64,000 nt of DNA from Bog-756 sp963699055 (GTDB lineage: Bacteria > Actinomycetota > Acidimicrobiia > Acidimicrobiales > RAAP-2). The notes under the pieces are model-generated. The model ran no database searches, was not told the origin of the DNA, and was given only the letters and a program-made list of their open reading frames with translations. Position 1 is the first letter of the stretch. Each line of letters opens with the position of its first letter. Positions 29,477-39,295 of this stretch are shown here, piece after piece. The stretch covers positions 1 to 64,000 of the forward strand of contig CAVOTA010000003.1 of NCBI GenBank assembly GCA_963699055.1, read 5' to 3'. The translations under genes were made by a program, and so were the position numbers.

Positions 29477-30871
29477 CTACCGACGGCGGATCCGGGTCCC
29501 CCCGGCGCTGTCCTCGACCAACCAGCCGGCGGACTCGAGCTCGTCGCGCAGAGCGTCCGCCCGGGCCCAGTCGCGGGCCGAGCGGGCCTCGTCCCGGGCC
29601 CGCACCAGCTCGACCGCGTCGTCGTCGAGCTCACCGTCCACCTCGGTGTGGAGTCGCAGCCCGAGGGCGGCGGCGAGCAGCGCGGCGGTGTGGGCCGCAC
29701 GTGCCGCCCGGGTGCCGTCACCGGCGTCGGCTGCGGCGTTGGCCCGCCGGGCCAGGTCGAACACGGTGGCGAGGGCACCGGGGGTGTCGAGGTCGTCGTC
29801 CATGGCGGCGGTGAAGGCGGCGACGGCCTCCTCGTCCGACGTGTCCGCCGCGGGTCCGGATCCGGTGAGTGGGCCGTCGGCCAACAGGTCGGGAAGGGCG
29901 AAGCGGCGGGCGAGCTCGTCGAGGCGGGCCAGGCCGGATTCGGCCTGGGCGACGGTGTCCGGCGTCACCTCGATGGGCGACCGGTAGTGGGAGCGGAGCA
30001 CGAGCAGCCGGTAGGCGCGGGCGTCGCTCCGGGTCAGCAGGTCGGCGAGTGAGGTGAAGTTGCCGAGCGACTTGGACATCTTTTCGCCGCCGACGGTGAC
30101 CCATCCGTTGTGCATCCAGTGCCGGGCGAACTCCTTGCCGTCGGCCACGGCCTGGGCCCGCTCGTTCTCGTGGTGCGGGAACATCAGGTCCTGACCGCCG
30201 CCGTGCAGTTCGAACCCCTCACCCAGCAGGTCGAGGGACATGACGACGCACTCGGTGTGCCAGCCGGGGCGGCCCGCCCCCCACGGGGCGTCCCAGCTCG
30301 GCTCGTCCGGCTTGGCCTTCTTCCACAGGACGAAGTCGAGCGGTGACCGCTTCTCCTCGTCGGCCTCGATCCGGGCGCCGGCCCGCAGTGACTCGAGCGG
30401 CTGGCGGGCGAGGAGGCCGTAGCCGGGGACGTCGAGGACCGACAGGTAGACGCCGGTGGCCGTCTCGTAGGCCACGCCCCGGGCCACGAGGTCACCGATG
30501 AGGTCGATCATGCGGTCCACGTAGGCGGTGGCGTGCGGGGTCTCGTCGGGTCGCAGGACACCCAGGGCGTCCATGATCTCCCACCACCGCGCCTCGTTGG
30601 CCGCCGTGAACTCGGCGATGGGCACGCCCTGGGCCGCCGCCCGGTCGATGATCTTGTCCTCGATGTCGGTGATGTTCGACACGTAGGTCACGTCCAGCCC
30701 GCTGAAGAGCAGGTAGCGGCGGAGCACGTCGAAGACCAGCGAGAACCGCCCGTGACCGAGGTGGGGCACCCCGTCGACCGTCGGGCCGCACACGTAGAGG
30801 GAGACCCGACCGGGCTCACGCATGCGCAGCGGGGCCACCTCGCCGGTCGCGGTGTCGTGGAGTCGGAGCAC
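29477..30871 (-). CDS. cysS: cysteinyl-tRNA synthetase
   Basis: 464 residues. Class I synthetase with LYVCGPTVDGVPHLGHGRFS (HIGH-like HLGHG), ITDIEDKIIDRA, PGWHTECVVMS, FPHHENERAQ and the KMSKS loop in GGEKMSKSLGNF. The zinc-binding set is C (YVCGPT), C (WHTECV), H and E (HHENE). It charges tRNA-Cys. GTG 30871 is chosen because a TACCCT hexamer lies just upstream and the family N-terminus begins there. The open frame continues far upstream only as an antisense shadow of valS. Divergent from valS with a 21-nt gap. Confidence 0.95.
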   Translation of the reverse strand: MLRLHDTATGEVAPLRMREPGRVSLYVCGPTVDGVPHLGHGRFSLVFDVLRRYLLFSGLDVTYVSNITDIEDKIIDRAAAQGVPIAEFTAANEARWWEIMDALGVLRPDETPHATAYVDRMIDLIGDLVARGVAYETATGVYLSVLDVPGYGLLARQPLESLRAGARIEADEEKRSPLDFVLWKKAKPDEPSWDAPWGAGRPGWHTECVVMSLDLLGEGFELHGGGQDLMFPHHENERAQAVADGKEFARHWMHNGWVTVGGEKMSKSLGNFTSLADLLTRSDARAYRLLVLRSHYRSPIEVTPDTVAQAESGLARLDELARRFALPDLLADGPLTGSGPAADTSDEEAVAAFTAAMDDDLDTPGALATVFDLARRANAAADAGDGTRAARAAHTAALLAAALGLRLHTEVDGELDDDAVELVRARDEARSARDWARADALRDELESAGWLVEDSAGGTRIRRR

Positions 30872-30892
30872 GCAGGGTACGGTAACCCGATC

Positions 30893-33529
30893 ATGCCGGA
30901 GCAGACGAACGGACCCACCCCACCCCCCGCCCCGGGCCGGGGCATCCCGGACAAGCCCGGCCTCGAGGGCCTCGAGGCCACCTGGGCGGCGCGCTGGGAG
31001 GCCGAGGGCGTCTACGCCTTCGACCGGACCGCCCCCCGCGACCAGGTGTTCTCGATCGACACCCCGCCCCCCACCGTCTCGGGGTCCCTCCACATCGGCC
31101 ACGTGTTCTCGTACACGCACACCGACGCCGTGGCCCGCTTCCAACGCATGCGCGGCCGTACCGTCTTCTACCCCATGGGTTGGGACGACAACGGGCTGCC
31201 CACCGAGCGCCGGGTCCAGAACTACTTCGGGGTGCGCTGCGACCCGGGCCTCCCCTACGACCCCGACTTCGTGCCTCCCGCCGAGCCGCCGAAGGACCCG
31301 ATCGCCGTCTCGCGGCCGAACTTCGTCGCCCTGTGCCATCAGCTGACACTGGAGGACGAGCAGGTCTTCGAGCACCTGTGGCGCACCTTGGGCCTGTCGG
31401 TGGACTGGTCCCACACCTACGCCACCATCGGCGAGCGGGCGCTGCGGGTGTCCCAGCGCGGCTTCCTGCGGCTGGCCCGACGGGGCCAGGTCGTCCAGCG
31501 CACCGCCCCGACCCTGTGGGACGTCGACTTCCGCACGGCGGTGAGCCAGGCCGAGCTCGAGGACCGGGAGCGCCCGGGCGCCTACCACCGCCTGCGCTTC
31601 TCCCGGGTGGGCGCCGATGCCGCCGTGGAGATCGAGACGACCCGGCCCGAGCTGCTCCCCGCCTGTGTGGCGCTGGTCGCCCACCCCGACGACGAGCGCT
31701 ACCGGCCCCTGTTCGGGACCGAGGTGACCACGCCCCTGTTCGGCGTCCGGGTCCCGGTGGTCGCCCACGAGCTGGCCGACCCCGACAAGGGCTCGGGCAT
31801 CGCCATGATCTGCACGTTCGGTGACACCACCGACGTGGTCTGGTGGCGTGAGCTCGCCCTGCCGACCCGCACGGTGGTGGGTCGCGACGGACGGCTGCTC
31901 CCGGTGGAGTTCGGTTCCGAGGGATGGGAGTGCGAGGACCCGGCCCGGGCCGACGCCGCCTACGCCGAGCTGGCCGGTCGGTCGGTCAAGCAGGCCCAGG
32001 CCCGCATCGTGGAGCTGCTGGCCGGGTCCGGCGCCCTGGTCGGCGAGCCCCGCCCCATCACCCACCCGGTCAAGTTCTTCGAGAAGGGCGACCGGCCGCT
32101 CGAGATCGTGTCCTCCCGGCAGTGGTTCGTGGAGACCATGCCCCACCGCGAGGCGCTGCTGGCCCGGGGCGAGGAGCTGGTCTGGCACCCGCCCTACATG
32201 GCGCACCGGTTCCGGGCGTGGGTCGAAGGGTTGAGCGGCGACTGGAACATCAGCCGCCAGCGCTTCTTCGGCGTGCCGCTGCCGGTCTGGTACCCGGTCG
32301 ACGCCCACGGCGAGGTGGTCCACGACACGCCGATCCTGGCCGAGGAGGCGTCGCTGCCCGTCGACCCGTCCACCGACGTCCCGCCCGGCTTCACCGAGGA
32401 CCAGCGGGGGCGACCCGGCGGTTTCGTGGGCGACCCCGACGTCATGGACACCTGGGCCACCTCGTCGCTCACCCCGCAGATCGCCGGCGGCTGGGAGGAC
32501 GACACCGACCTGTTCGCCCGGGTGTTCCCGATGGACCTGCGCCCCCAGGCCCACGACATCATCCGCACGTGGCTGTTCTCGACCGTGGTGCGCTCGGAGC
32601 TCGAGCACGGCGCCCTGCCGTGGGCCAACGCCGCCATCTCGGGGTGGGTCCTGGACCCCGACCGCAAGAAGATGTCCAAGTCGAAGGGGAACGTGGTCAC
32701 CCCGCTGCCCCTGCTCGAACAGCACGGCGCCGACGCCGTGCGGTACTGGGCGGCCAGCGGCCGTCCGGGAACCGACACCGCCGTGGACGAGGGACAGATG
32801 AAGGTCGGGCGCCGCCTGGCCATGAAGGTGCTGAACGCGTCGCGGTTCGCCCTCGGACGTCTGGTCGACGCGGACGGGACCGTGGTCGTGCCGCCGGTCG
32901 ACGCCGTCACCGCACCGATCGACCGGGCCGCGCTGGCCCGCCTGGCCGTGGTGGTGGACGAGGCCACCCGGGCCTTCGACGACTACGACTACGCACGCGC
33001 CCTCGAGCGCACCGAGGCGTACTTCTGGGCGTTCTGCGACGACTACCTGGAGCTGGTGAAGTCCCGCGCCTACGGCGCCGCCGGCGACCCCGGCACCGGG
33101 TCGGCGCGGGCCGCATTGGCCGCCGCGCTGTCGGTGCTGCTCCGGCTGCTGGCGCCGGTCCTCCCCTTCGTGACCGAGGAGGTGTGGTCGTGGTGGCAGG
33201 GCGGCTCCATCCACACCGCCCCGTGGCCGACCGTCGGGGAGCTGGGCGTCGAGCCCACGTCCGAGGGCGCCGCCCCGGGCGTCGAGCCCGACCTGGACGC
33301 CGTGCTGGAGGTCGCCGCCGAGGTGCTCGGACTGGTGCGACGGGCCAAGACGACGGCCAAGCGGTCGATGCGGGCGCCGGTGGCCCGGCTCACCGTGACC
33401 GACACCGCCGGGCGGCTCGAGGCGCTCGCCGCCGCCGAGGGCGACCTGCGGGACGCCGGGGGCGTGGTCGAGCTGGTGACGGTCGTGGCCGACGGGCCCG
33501 CCGTCGACGTGGAGCTGGCCGAGGAGTAA
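30893..33529 (+). CDS. valS: valyl-tRNA synthetase
   Basis: 878 residues. Class I synthetase: PPTVSGSLHIGHVFSYTHTD (HIGH at about residue 65), FYPMGWDDNGLPTERRVQ, the CP1 editing domain (ETTRPELLPACVALVAHPDD), RQWFVE, and DPDRKKMSKSKGNVV (KMSKS at about 600), followed by the anticodon domain. The ValS specificity is supported by PTERRVQ and by length. The end of the protein has a short coiled-coil-like arm. GTG/ATG ambiguity is absent since ATG 30893 is the first start after the divergent promoter. Confidence 0.95.
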   Translation: MPEQTNGPTPPPAPGRGIPDKPGLEGLEATWAARWEAEGVYAFDRTAPRDQVFSIDTPPPTVSGSLHIGHVFSYTHTDAVARFQRMRGRTVFYPMGWDDNGLPTERRVQNYFGVRCDPGLPYDPDFVPPAEPPKDPIAVSRPNFVALCHQLTLEDEQVFEHLWRTLGLSVDWSHTYATIGERALRVSQRGFLRLARRGQVVQRTAPTLWDVDFRTAVSQAELEDRERPGAYHRLRFSRVGADAAVEIETTRPELLPACVALVAHPDDERYRPLFGTEVTTPLFGVRVPVVAHELADPDKGSGIAMICTFGDTTDVVWWRELALPTRTVVGRDGRLLPVEFGSEGWECEDPARADAAYAELAGRSVKQAQARIVELLAGSGALVGEPRPITHPVKFFEKGDRPLEIVSSRQWFVETMPHREALLARGEELVWHPPYMAHRFRAWVEGLSGDWNISRQRFFGVPLPVWYPVDAHGEVVHDTPILAEEASLPVDPSTDVPPGFTEDQRGRPGGFVGDPDVMDTWATSSLTPQIAGGWEDDTDLFARVFPMDLRPQAHDIIRTWLFSTVVRSELEHGALPWANAAISGWVLDPDRKKMSKSKGNVVTPLPLLEQHGADAVRYWAASGRPGTDTAVDEGQMKVGRRLAMKVLNASRFALGRLVDADGTVVVPPVDAVTAPIDRAALARLAVVVDEATRAFDDYDYARALERTEAYFWAFCDDYLELVKSRAYGAAGDPGTGSARAALAAALSVLLRLLAPVLPFVTEEVWSWWQGGSIHTAPWPTVGELGVEPTSEGAAPGVEPDLDAVLEVAAEVLGLVRRAKTTAKRSMRAPVARLTVTDTAGRLEALAAAEGDLRDAGGVVELVTVVADGPAVDVELAEE

Positions 33530-33579
33530 GTGCGACCTGCGCCGGACGGTGGCGCAGGTGCGGACGGAGAGGACCGACG

Positions 33580-34101
33580 GTGGAGCACGAGAAGTGCGGG
33601 GCCTGTGGGTTCGACGGTTCGGTGTTCGACGACGGGGACCTGCTCGTGGGGCTGCGGGCGCTCGGCCCGGCGTGGCGGGACCTGCTCGTCACGGCGGGCG
33701 ACCGGCTCCGCACCCGGCCGGCACCGGCCACGTGGTCGGCTATCGAGTACGCGGCGCACAGCCGGGACATCACCGCCCTGCACGCCTGGGCCGTCACGCG
33801 GGCGCTCAGCGGCGACGAGCCGGTGCTTCCCGGCATCGAGGGGGACGAACTCATCGAGTCGGCGGCCGTCGGCTACGCCGGAGCCGACCCGGTGGCGGTG
33901 GCCGACGAGATCGACCGGCAGGCGGAGCTGCTGGCCGGGGCGGCCGAAGGGGCCGGCCCCGACGCCTGGGGTCGCGGCATCACCGTCGGCACCTCGCGCT
34001 CGGACGTCCGGCGCCTGCTCGAGCACGCGCTCCACGATGCGACCCACCACCTCGACGACGTGGCCCGCGGCCTGGCCGCGTTGCGAACCGGCGGAGGCTG
34101 A
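33580..34101 (+). CDS. DinB-like (maleylpyruvate isomerase N-terminal type) protein
   Basis: 173 residues from GTG 33580 with GGAGAGG upstream. An N-terminal CGACGFDG cysteine pair precedes a four-helix bundle: LRALGPAWRDLLVTAGDRLR, TWSAIEYAAHSRDITALHAW with the metal His (AAHS), and LLEHALHDATHHLDDVARGL with two further His. The three His positions fit the DinB/YfiT metal-binding fold. Enzymatic role unknown; homologues include thiol-dependent (mycothiol) enzymes. Probably co-transcribed with valS (50-nt gap). Confidence 0.7.
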   Translation: MEHEKCGACGFDGSVFDDGDLLVGLRALGPAWRDLLVTAGDRLRTRPAPATWSAIEYAAHSRDITALHAWAVTRALSGDEPVLPGIEGDELIESAAVGYAGADPVAVADEIDRQAELLAGAAEGAGPDAWGRGITVGTSRSDVRRLLEHALHDATHHLDDVARGLAALRTGGG

Positions 34102-34114
34102 GGCGGCCGGGCCC

Positions 34115-34864
34115 TCAGTGGGCCAGGTAGATGCTGTGGGCGGCCTCGCCCATCTCGGCCGGCGTGCCGTGCTGTTCGATCCGACCGTGCACCATGATGG
34201 CGGCGTGGTCGGCGACGGCCAGCGCGGTGGTCACGAACTGCTCGACCAGCACGATGGTCATCCCCTGCCGGGCCAGCTGGGCCACCAGGTCGTACAGCTC
34301 GGCCACGATCAGCGGGGCCAGGCCCATCGACAGCTCGTCGAGGAAGAGCACCCTCGGCCGGGTCACCAGCGCACGCGAGATGGCCAGCATCTGCTGCTCA
34401 CCGCCGGACATCGTGCCCGCCATCTGCTTGCGGCGCTCCTTCAGCACCGGGAACGTCGCGTACGTTAGGTCCTCGACGTCCTTCATCGAGATCCCGCCGC
34501 GGTAGGTCCAGATGCGCAGGTTCTCGCGGACCGTCAGGTTCGGGAAGATCCCCCGGCCCTCGGGCACCGCGCAGATCCCGTCGCGGGCGAGCTTCTCGCT
34601 CGGGACCTTGCCGATCGGCGTGTCCCCCACCAGGATCTCGCCGGCGGTCGGGCGGATCCGACCGCTCAGGACCTTGAGCAGCGTGGACTTGCCGGCACCG
34701 TTCGGCCCGAGGAGGGCGAAGACGCTTCCCGCCGGCACCTCGAGGTCGACGCCGTGGAGGACCTCGATGCGTCCGTAGGAGGCCCGCACGCCCCGCACCG
34801 TCACACTGGGAGGCAGCACGGTGGTCGTGGCCCCACCGGATGGCGTCGTCTGCTGCTCGCTCAT
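34115..34864 (-). CDS. livF: branched-chain amino acid/amide ABC transporter ATPase LivF
   Basis: 249 residues. Walker A GPNGAGKSTLL, LivF-type GRGIFPNLTVRENL, signature MSGGEQQMLAISRAL and Walker B RVLFLDELSMGLAP. Cytoplasmic ATPase of the uptake system with the neighbouring livG, livHM and livK. ATG overlaps the livG stop (ATGA, 34861-34864), so the genes are translationally coupled. Convergent with the DinB-like gene. Confidence 0.92.
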   Translation of the reverse strand: MSEQQTTPSGGATTTVLPPSVTVRGVRASYGRIEVLHGVDLEVPAGSVFALLGPNGAGKSTLLKVLSGRIRPTAGEILVGDTPIGKVPSEKLARDGICAVPEGRGIFPNLTVRENLRIWTYRGGISMKDVEDLTYATFPVLKERRKQMAGTMSGGEQQMLAISRALVTRPRVLFLDELSMGLAPLIVAELYDLVAQLARQGMTIVLVEQFVTTALAVADHAAIMVHGRIEQHGTPAEMGEAAHSIYLAH

Positions 34865-35817
34865 GCCTCGGCCACCTCGCCGTCCGGTGCCGGCGTGGCG
34901 TCCGCCGCCGCGGGGCCCCCGGTGGCCGGTGGGTCGTCCTCCGGCGGGGCGTCGAACGTCCCGGCCACGCCGTCCGCCTCGACCTCGGTCACCGTGCCGA
35001 GGTAGGCGGCCTGGACCATGGGGTGCCTGCGGATCTCGTCGGGCGTGCCCGCGGCGATGATGTCGCCGAAGTCCAGGACGTAGATGTAGTCGCAGATCCG
35101 CATGACCAGCTCCATGTCGTGCTCGACGAGGAGCACGCCCATCCCGCCCTTGGCCAGGGTGGTCAGCAGCTCACCGAGCGTCTCCGACTCGGCGTCGTCG
35201 AGGCCCGAACCCGGTTCGTCGAGCAGCAGCACCTTCGGCGCCATGGCCAGGGCACGGGCCAGCTCGACCATCCGGGCGAGGCCGGTCGGCATGGCGCTGG
35301 CCTGCTCGCCGGCCATGCCCCCGAGGCCGACGCCCTCGAGCAGCCGGTCCGACGTCTCCACGGCGATCGAGCCGGGTCCCGACGGACCTTCGGCGGGCGT
35401 CCCGTCGGCCCCGGCGGCGGCGCGCCTGGCCCACGGGAAGGCGCGCTTCACGTGGCGCCACTGCCACCACTTGACCGACGACTCCAGGCCGACCTGGACG
35501 TTCTCCCCCGCGGACAGCGTGCCGAACAGCTCGAGTCGTTGGAACGTCCGTGCCAGGCCGAGCTGTGCCCGCTTGTGGGGCTTCATCCGGGTGATGTCGG
35601 TGTCGTACAGGTGGACCGATCCGCGGTCGGGCGTCTGCAGGCCGCTGATGACGTTGAACAGGGTGGTCTTGCCGGCGCCGTTCGGCCCGATGAGCCCGGT
35701 CACCGTGCCCGGCCGGACCCGGAGGTTGGCATCGCTGAGTGCGGCCACCCCGCCGAAGCGGACGGCGACCCCCTCGACGGTCAGGACGTCGGTGTCCGTC
35801 GTCTCAGCCGGCGGCAC
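34861..35817 (-). CDS. livG: branched-chain amino acid/amide ABC transporter ATPase LivG
   Basis: 318 residues. Walker A GPNGAGKTTLFN, LivG-type RTFQRLELFGTLSAGENV, Walker B VLLLDEPGSG, H-loop VEHDMELVM. The usual signature is replaced by PTGLARMVELARAL, close to the family TGL variant. An Ala/Pro/Asp-rich C-terminal tail of about 40 residues (DPPATGGPAAADATPAPDG) is an addition. Overlaps livHM by 14 bp. Confidence 0.9.
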   Translation of the reverse strand: MPPAETTDTDVLTVEGVAVRFGGVAALSDANLRVRPGTVTGLIGPNGAGKTTLFNVISGLQTPDRGSVHLYDTDITRMKPHKRAQLGLARTFQRLELFGTLSAGENVQVGLESSVKWWQWRHVKRAFPWARRAAAGADGTPAEGPSGPGSIAVETSDRLLEGVGLGGMAGEQASAMPTGLARMVELARALAMAPKVLLLDEPGSGLDDAESETLGELLTTLAKGGMGVLLVEHDMELVMRICDYIYVLDFGDIIAAGTPDEIRRHPMVQAAYLGTVTEVEADGVAGTFDAPPEDDPPATGGPAAADATPAPDGEVAEA

Positions 35818-37744
35818 TGAGGCCCTCGCTCCCTGTGGCGGTGCCGCTGAACGCGCCCACCGGTACCTGGTCGCCGGGGCCCGATGGTGTCTTCACCCAG
35901 GGCAGCCGGAAGTGCAGCGCCTCGATCCCGAGGATGCCGTTGGCCGCCCGGCCGATCAGGATGACCCCCAGGCCGGCGAAGATCCCGATGCTGCTCGGCC
36001 AGATCTGGTTGAGCGCCACGTAGGTGAGGGCGGCCAGGAAGGCGCCCGACACCGTGCGGATGCTCCAGATGGTCACGAACAGCACGAAGATGATGCCGGG
36101 GAAGATGTCGAAATCGGTGGTTCCCACGATCTGCTGGACCGTGCCGTAGAGGGCGCCGGCCAGGCCGGCCATCCCCGCGGCGATGGCGAACACGGCGACC
36201 TTGGTGAACCCGATGTCGAGTCCGACGGTGGCGTAGGCGGCCGGGGAGTCGTTGACCGCCACCAGACGTCGCCCGAACAGGCTGCGGCGGATGGCCAGGA
36301 CGAGCCATGCGCACAGCACGAAGAACACGGTGACCATGAGGAACTCCGCCCGCTCGCCCCCGAGGTTCAGGCCCGGGAGCACGATCCGGTAGATGGACAG
36401 GCCTCCGGACCCGTAGATCCGACCGTCGGCGAAGAAGCCGGTGGCCACCGCATCGGCGAAGGCGAAGGTGGCGAGGGCCAGGTAGAGGTCGCTCAGACGG
36501 ATGGTGGGCAGTGCGATGAGGGCGCCGACACCGGCGCAGATGGCGGTCGCGGCCAGCAGGCCGATGAGCGACCCGCCACCGGCGACCTTGCCCATGACGA
36601 AGGCGCCGATGCCCATGAAGGAGAACTGGCAGAGCGAGACCTGACCCGAGTAGCCGGTGAGGAGGACCAGCGACAGCCCGACGATCCCGAGCGTCATCAC
36701 CATGCCGCCGAGTGTCAGGAGCGTGGTCCCCTTGATGTTGGTGTCGGCGAAGGCGACCGCCATCACGACGGCCACCACCAGGAACACGATCCCGGCCACG
36801 AGCGACTCGCGGCCGCCGGCCACCCGGGGGGCCCGCATCGAGCTGAGGCGTCCCGCCGCACGGAGGCGTACCGACGGGAGGGTGACCAGTGCGGCGAAGA
36901 GGAAGACCATCGGCAGCGCGCTGGTCACGTCGGTCTGGAGGGCCGACGACAGGTGCGGCTCGACGTAGTTGAGGATGTAGTTCTCGGCCAGGCCGATGCC
37001 GATGGCGGCGGCGAAGGTGAGCGGGATGTTCTTGAGCCGCCCCACGATGGCCGCGGCGTAGCCGCTCACGACCAGCAGGGTCATCGCCTCGATGCTGATC
37101 CCGGTCGTCTGGGTGGGCGCCAGCATCACGCCCGACAGCGCCGCCATCATGAAGCCGAGGATCCACCCGTACTGGCTCATCCGGTTCGGCGACACGCCGG
37201 ACATCCCGAGCAGCTCGGGGTCGTCCACCACGGCCCGCAGGGCGTAGCCGGTCCGGGTGTTGTAGAAGAGCGCCCGCAGCCCCACGGCGACGGCGGCGGC
37301 CACGGCGATGATGAGGACGTACTGGTCCTGGATGTTGATGCCGACCAGTCGGAACTGTCCGCTGATCATCGGCTCGACCGTGCGTTCGGTGGTGGGCGAC
37401 CACACGATGGTGGCCATGCCGGTGAGGATCACCATGAGTCCGAGGGTCACCATGACCGGCCGTTCGGCGGAGGCACCGTGCAGGCGGCGCATCAGGACCC
37501 GCTCCACGAACGCGCCGGCGATGGACGCGCCCAGGATCAGGACGATCACCAGTGCGGCCAGCACGGGGACGTGGTGGGCGGAGACCAGTTCCCAGTACCC
37601 GAAGGCGGCGATCATCCCGACCGCACCCTGGGCGAAGTTGAAGACGCCCGAGGTGGTGTACGTGACCACCAGCCCGGTGGCGGCGATGGCGTACCCGGCC
37701 CCGAGCATGATGCCGAACACCGTGAACTGGAGAAAGTTGCTCAT
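35804..37744 (-). CDS. fused branched-chain amino acid/amide ABC permease LivH-LivM
   Basis: 646 residues. The N-terminal about 290 are LivH-like (LQFTVFGIMLGAGYAIAATG, VYTTSGVFNFAQGAVGMIAA-like start and the GLRALFYNTRTGYALRAVVD EAA-type loop). The second half is LivM-like (LVLLTGYSGQVSLCQFSFMG, RRSLFGRRLVAVNDSPAAYA, VPGIIFVLFVTIWS-like end). A polar linker of about 40 residues joins them. About 14-16 membrane helices in total. The two subunits are usually separate genes, so the transporter has a single permease chain. Probable role: uptake of branched-chain amino acids, amides or urea; substrate not decided. Confidence 0.9.
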   Translation of the reverse strand: MSNFLQFTVFGIMLGAGYAIAATGLVVTYTTSGVFNFAQGAVGMIAAFGYWELVSAHHVPVLAALVIVLILGASIAGAFVERVLMRRLHGASAERPVMVTLGLMVILTGMATIVWSPTTERTVEPMISGQFRLVGINIQDQYVLIIAVAAAVAVGLRALFYNTRTGYALRAVVDDPELLGMSGVSPNRMSQYGWILGFMMAALSGVMLAPTQTTGISIEAMTLLVVSGYAAAIVGRLKNIPLTFAAAIGIGLAENYILNYVEPHLSSALQTDVTSALPMVFLFAALVTLPSVRLRAAGRLSSMRAPRVAGGRESLVAGIVFLVVAVVMAVAFADTNIKGTTLLTLGGMVMTLGIVGLSLVLLTGYSGQVSLCQFSFMGIGAFVMGKVAGGGSLIGLLAATAICAGVGALIALPTIRLSDLYLALATFAFADAVATGFFADGRIYGSGGLSIYRIVLPGLNLGGERAEFLMVTVFFVLCAWLVLAIRRSLFGRRLVAVNDSPAAYATVGLDIGFTKVAVFAIAAGMAGLAGALYGTVQQIVGTTDFDIFPGIIFVLFVTIWSIRTVSGAFLAALTYVALNQIWPSSIGIFAGLGVILIGRAANGILGIEALHFRLPWVKTPSGPGDQVPVGAFSGTATGSEGLSAAG

Positions 37745-37808
37745 GCCACCTCTTTCATCCTCGTGAGGATCCCCCCCGGGACCGACTCCTGTTCCCTACG
37801 CCGGCCGC

Positions 37809-39137
37809 TCAGGTGCCGGGCTCGGTGACGTACGACCCGTCGCACCGGAACCCGTTCGTGCTCCCGGTGGTCGGCGGGTTGTCCGGCGACCGGACGAACT
37901 GCCCGTTGGTCACCGTGGCGATCAGGTAGCAGTTGGGCGGCTTCCTGTTCGCCGGGTCGGACGTAGCGTTGAACCCGTTGCCGTCGAAGGTCGTCACCTT
38001 GGACAGCGCCTGGAGCAGCGAGCCCCGGCTGGGATTCGAACCGGCGTTCTTGAGGGCCTGGGAGAACAGGTCGGCCGACAGCCAGCCGTAGGCGGTGAAG
38101 AGGTCGGGGCTGAACCCCGGCGACGCCACCTGGACCCAGTGGAGGAACGTGCCCACCGCGGGGACGGCCGACTCGTCCGTGCCCAGGTAGAGGGCGAGGT
38201 TCTGCGAGAGGTAGGCACCGTTGACGTTGGCCGCTCCGCCCGACTGGGTGATGAGCTGGTTCGAGTAGGTGGCCGCGCCGAGCAGCACCTGGGGGTGGTA
38301 GTCCTGCTCCTGCAGCGCCTTGAGCACCGACCCGGCGTAGTTCGACGGCATCTGGTCCATGAAGATGATCTTGACCCCGGCGTTCCGCATGGCGATGACC
38401 TGCTGGGTGAAGTCGGTCTGGGTGGTGGCGTAGGTCTGCTCCGACACGAACTTGAAGCCGGCCTGCTCGGCGACGTACTTCTCGCCCGCCCAGGTCTGGG
38501 AGGCCGAGGGCGAGTCGGCCAGGAAGGCGCCGGCGTGGCTCGCGTCCGACTTGAACTTGGCGTAGTAGTAGTCCATCGGCCCCGAGGCCCAGCCGTCGGC
38601 CAGGGGGATCGGGCTGTAGACGTTGGGCAGCTTGTTGGTGGCGTCGTCCAGCACCTGGGAGACGTCGGGGAACCCGGGGTTCTGCGCCAGCACGGCACCA
38701 CCGAAGCTGTCCTCGAGCGAGAAGTCACCGACGAGGGCGAAGTCGTTCTGGAGCGCGTTCTCGGTGGCCTGCTTGTTGCCCGCCCCGGTGAAGCCGTCGT
38801 CGGCGCCGTTGATGACGATCTTGCGGCCGTTGATGCCACCGGTCGAGTTCACGTAGTCGGCATAGGCCTGGGCACCGACCTGGGCGCCCTTGAACAGCCC
38901 CAGCGAGAGGGTGGACACGTTGGCCACCTGGACCTCGCTCGCCGACACCCCGGTGTGGTCGCTGAAGGCGCTCTGGGGGATCGGGCGGGCGGCCGTCCCC
39001 GAGGCGGTCGAGGAACCCGACCCGGTCGTCGTGGTGGTGGACGACGAGTTGGTCGAGCTGCAGGCGGCCGCCACGATGCCCGCACCGAGCACCAGAACCA
39101 GCGCGGCCGACCGACGCTTCCGTGACACTGAACGCAA
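37809..39137 (-). CDS. branched-chain amino acid-type ABC substrate-binding lipoprotein
   Basis: 442 residues. Lipoprotein signal MRSVSRKRRSAALVLVLGAG...AAAC with Cys at about residue 26, followed by a Ser/Thr-rich linker (SSTTTTTGSGSSTASG). The mature part is a periplasmic-binding type I (Leu/Ile/Val) fold: VQVANVSTLSLGLFKGAQVG, YVNSTGGINGRKIVI, FALVGDFSLEDSFG, QQVIAMRNAGVKIIF. The C-terminus carries a cysteine pair (NCYLI, FRCDGS). First gene of the liv operon, 64 nt ahead of livHM. Substrate unknown. Confidence 0.9.
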   Translation of the reverse strand: MRSVSRKRRSAALVLVLGAGIVAAACSSTNSSSTTTTTGSGSSTASGTAARPIPQSAFSDHTGVSASEVQVANVSTLSLGLFKGAQVGAQAYADYVNSTGGINGRKIVINGADDGFTGAGNKQATENALQNDFALVGDFSLEDSFGGAVLAQNPGFPDVSQVLDDATNKLPNVYSPIPLADGWASGPMDYYYAKFKSDASHAGAFLADSPSASQTWAGEKYVAEQAGFKFVSEQTYATTQTDFTQQVIAMRNAGVKIIFMDQMPSNYAGSVLKALQEQDYHPQVLLGAATYSNQLITQSGGAANVNGAYLSQNLALYLGTDESAVPAVGTFLHWVQVASPGFSPDLFTAYGWLSADLFSQALKNAGSNPSRGSLLQALSKVTTFDGNGFNATSDPANRKPPNCYLIATVTNGQFVRSPDNPPTTGSTNGFRCDGSYVTEPGT

Positions 39138-39295
39138 AACTCCCCCTTGTGGTCGAACCCCGTGCGTTCGGCCGGGGTAGGACCCGGCCGACAGGAATAT
39201 GTGACTCTACGTCAGAAACTCTGCCGTGTGTCCAGCGATCCGGGCGAATTCCCGGGTTTCCGTGCCGTCCGGCGCAACGCCGCGGGCGTCGCCGA

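Noticed and set aside
30892..33214. Very long open frame on the minus strand antisense to valS, continuous with cysS
   Set aside because: It has no family motifs, is Gly/Arg/His-rich low-complexity sequence and mirrors GC3 bias of valS. The real cysS starts at 30871.
35102..37828. Long plus-strand open frame antisense to livG/livHM
   Set aside because: Composition (Asp/Gly/His/Arg repeats) is that of a shadow frame. The minus-strand genes have clear motifs.
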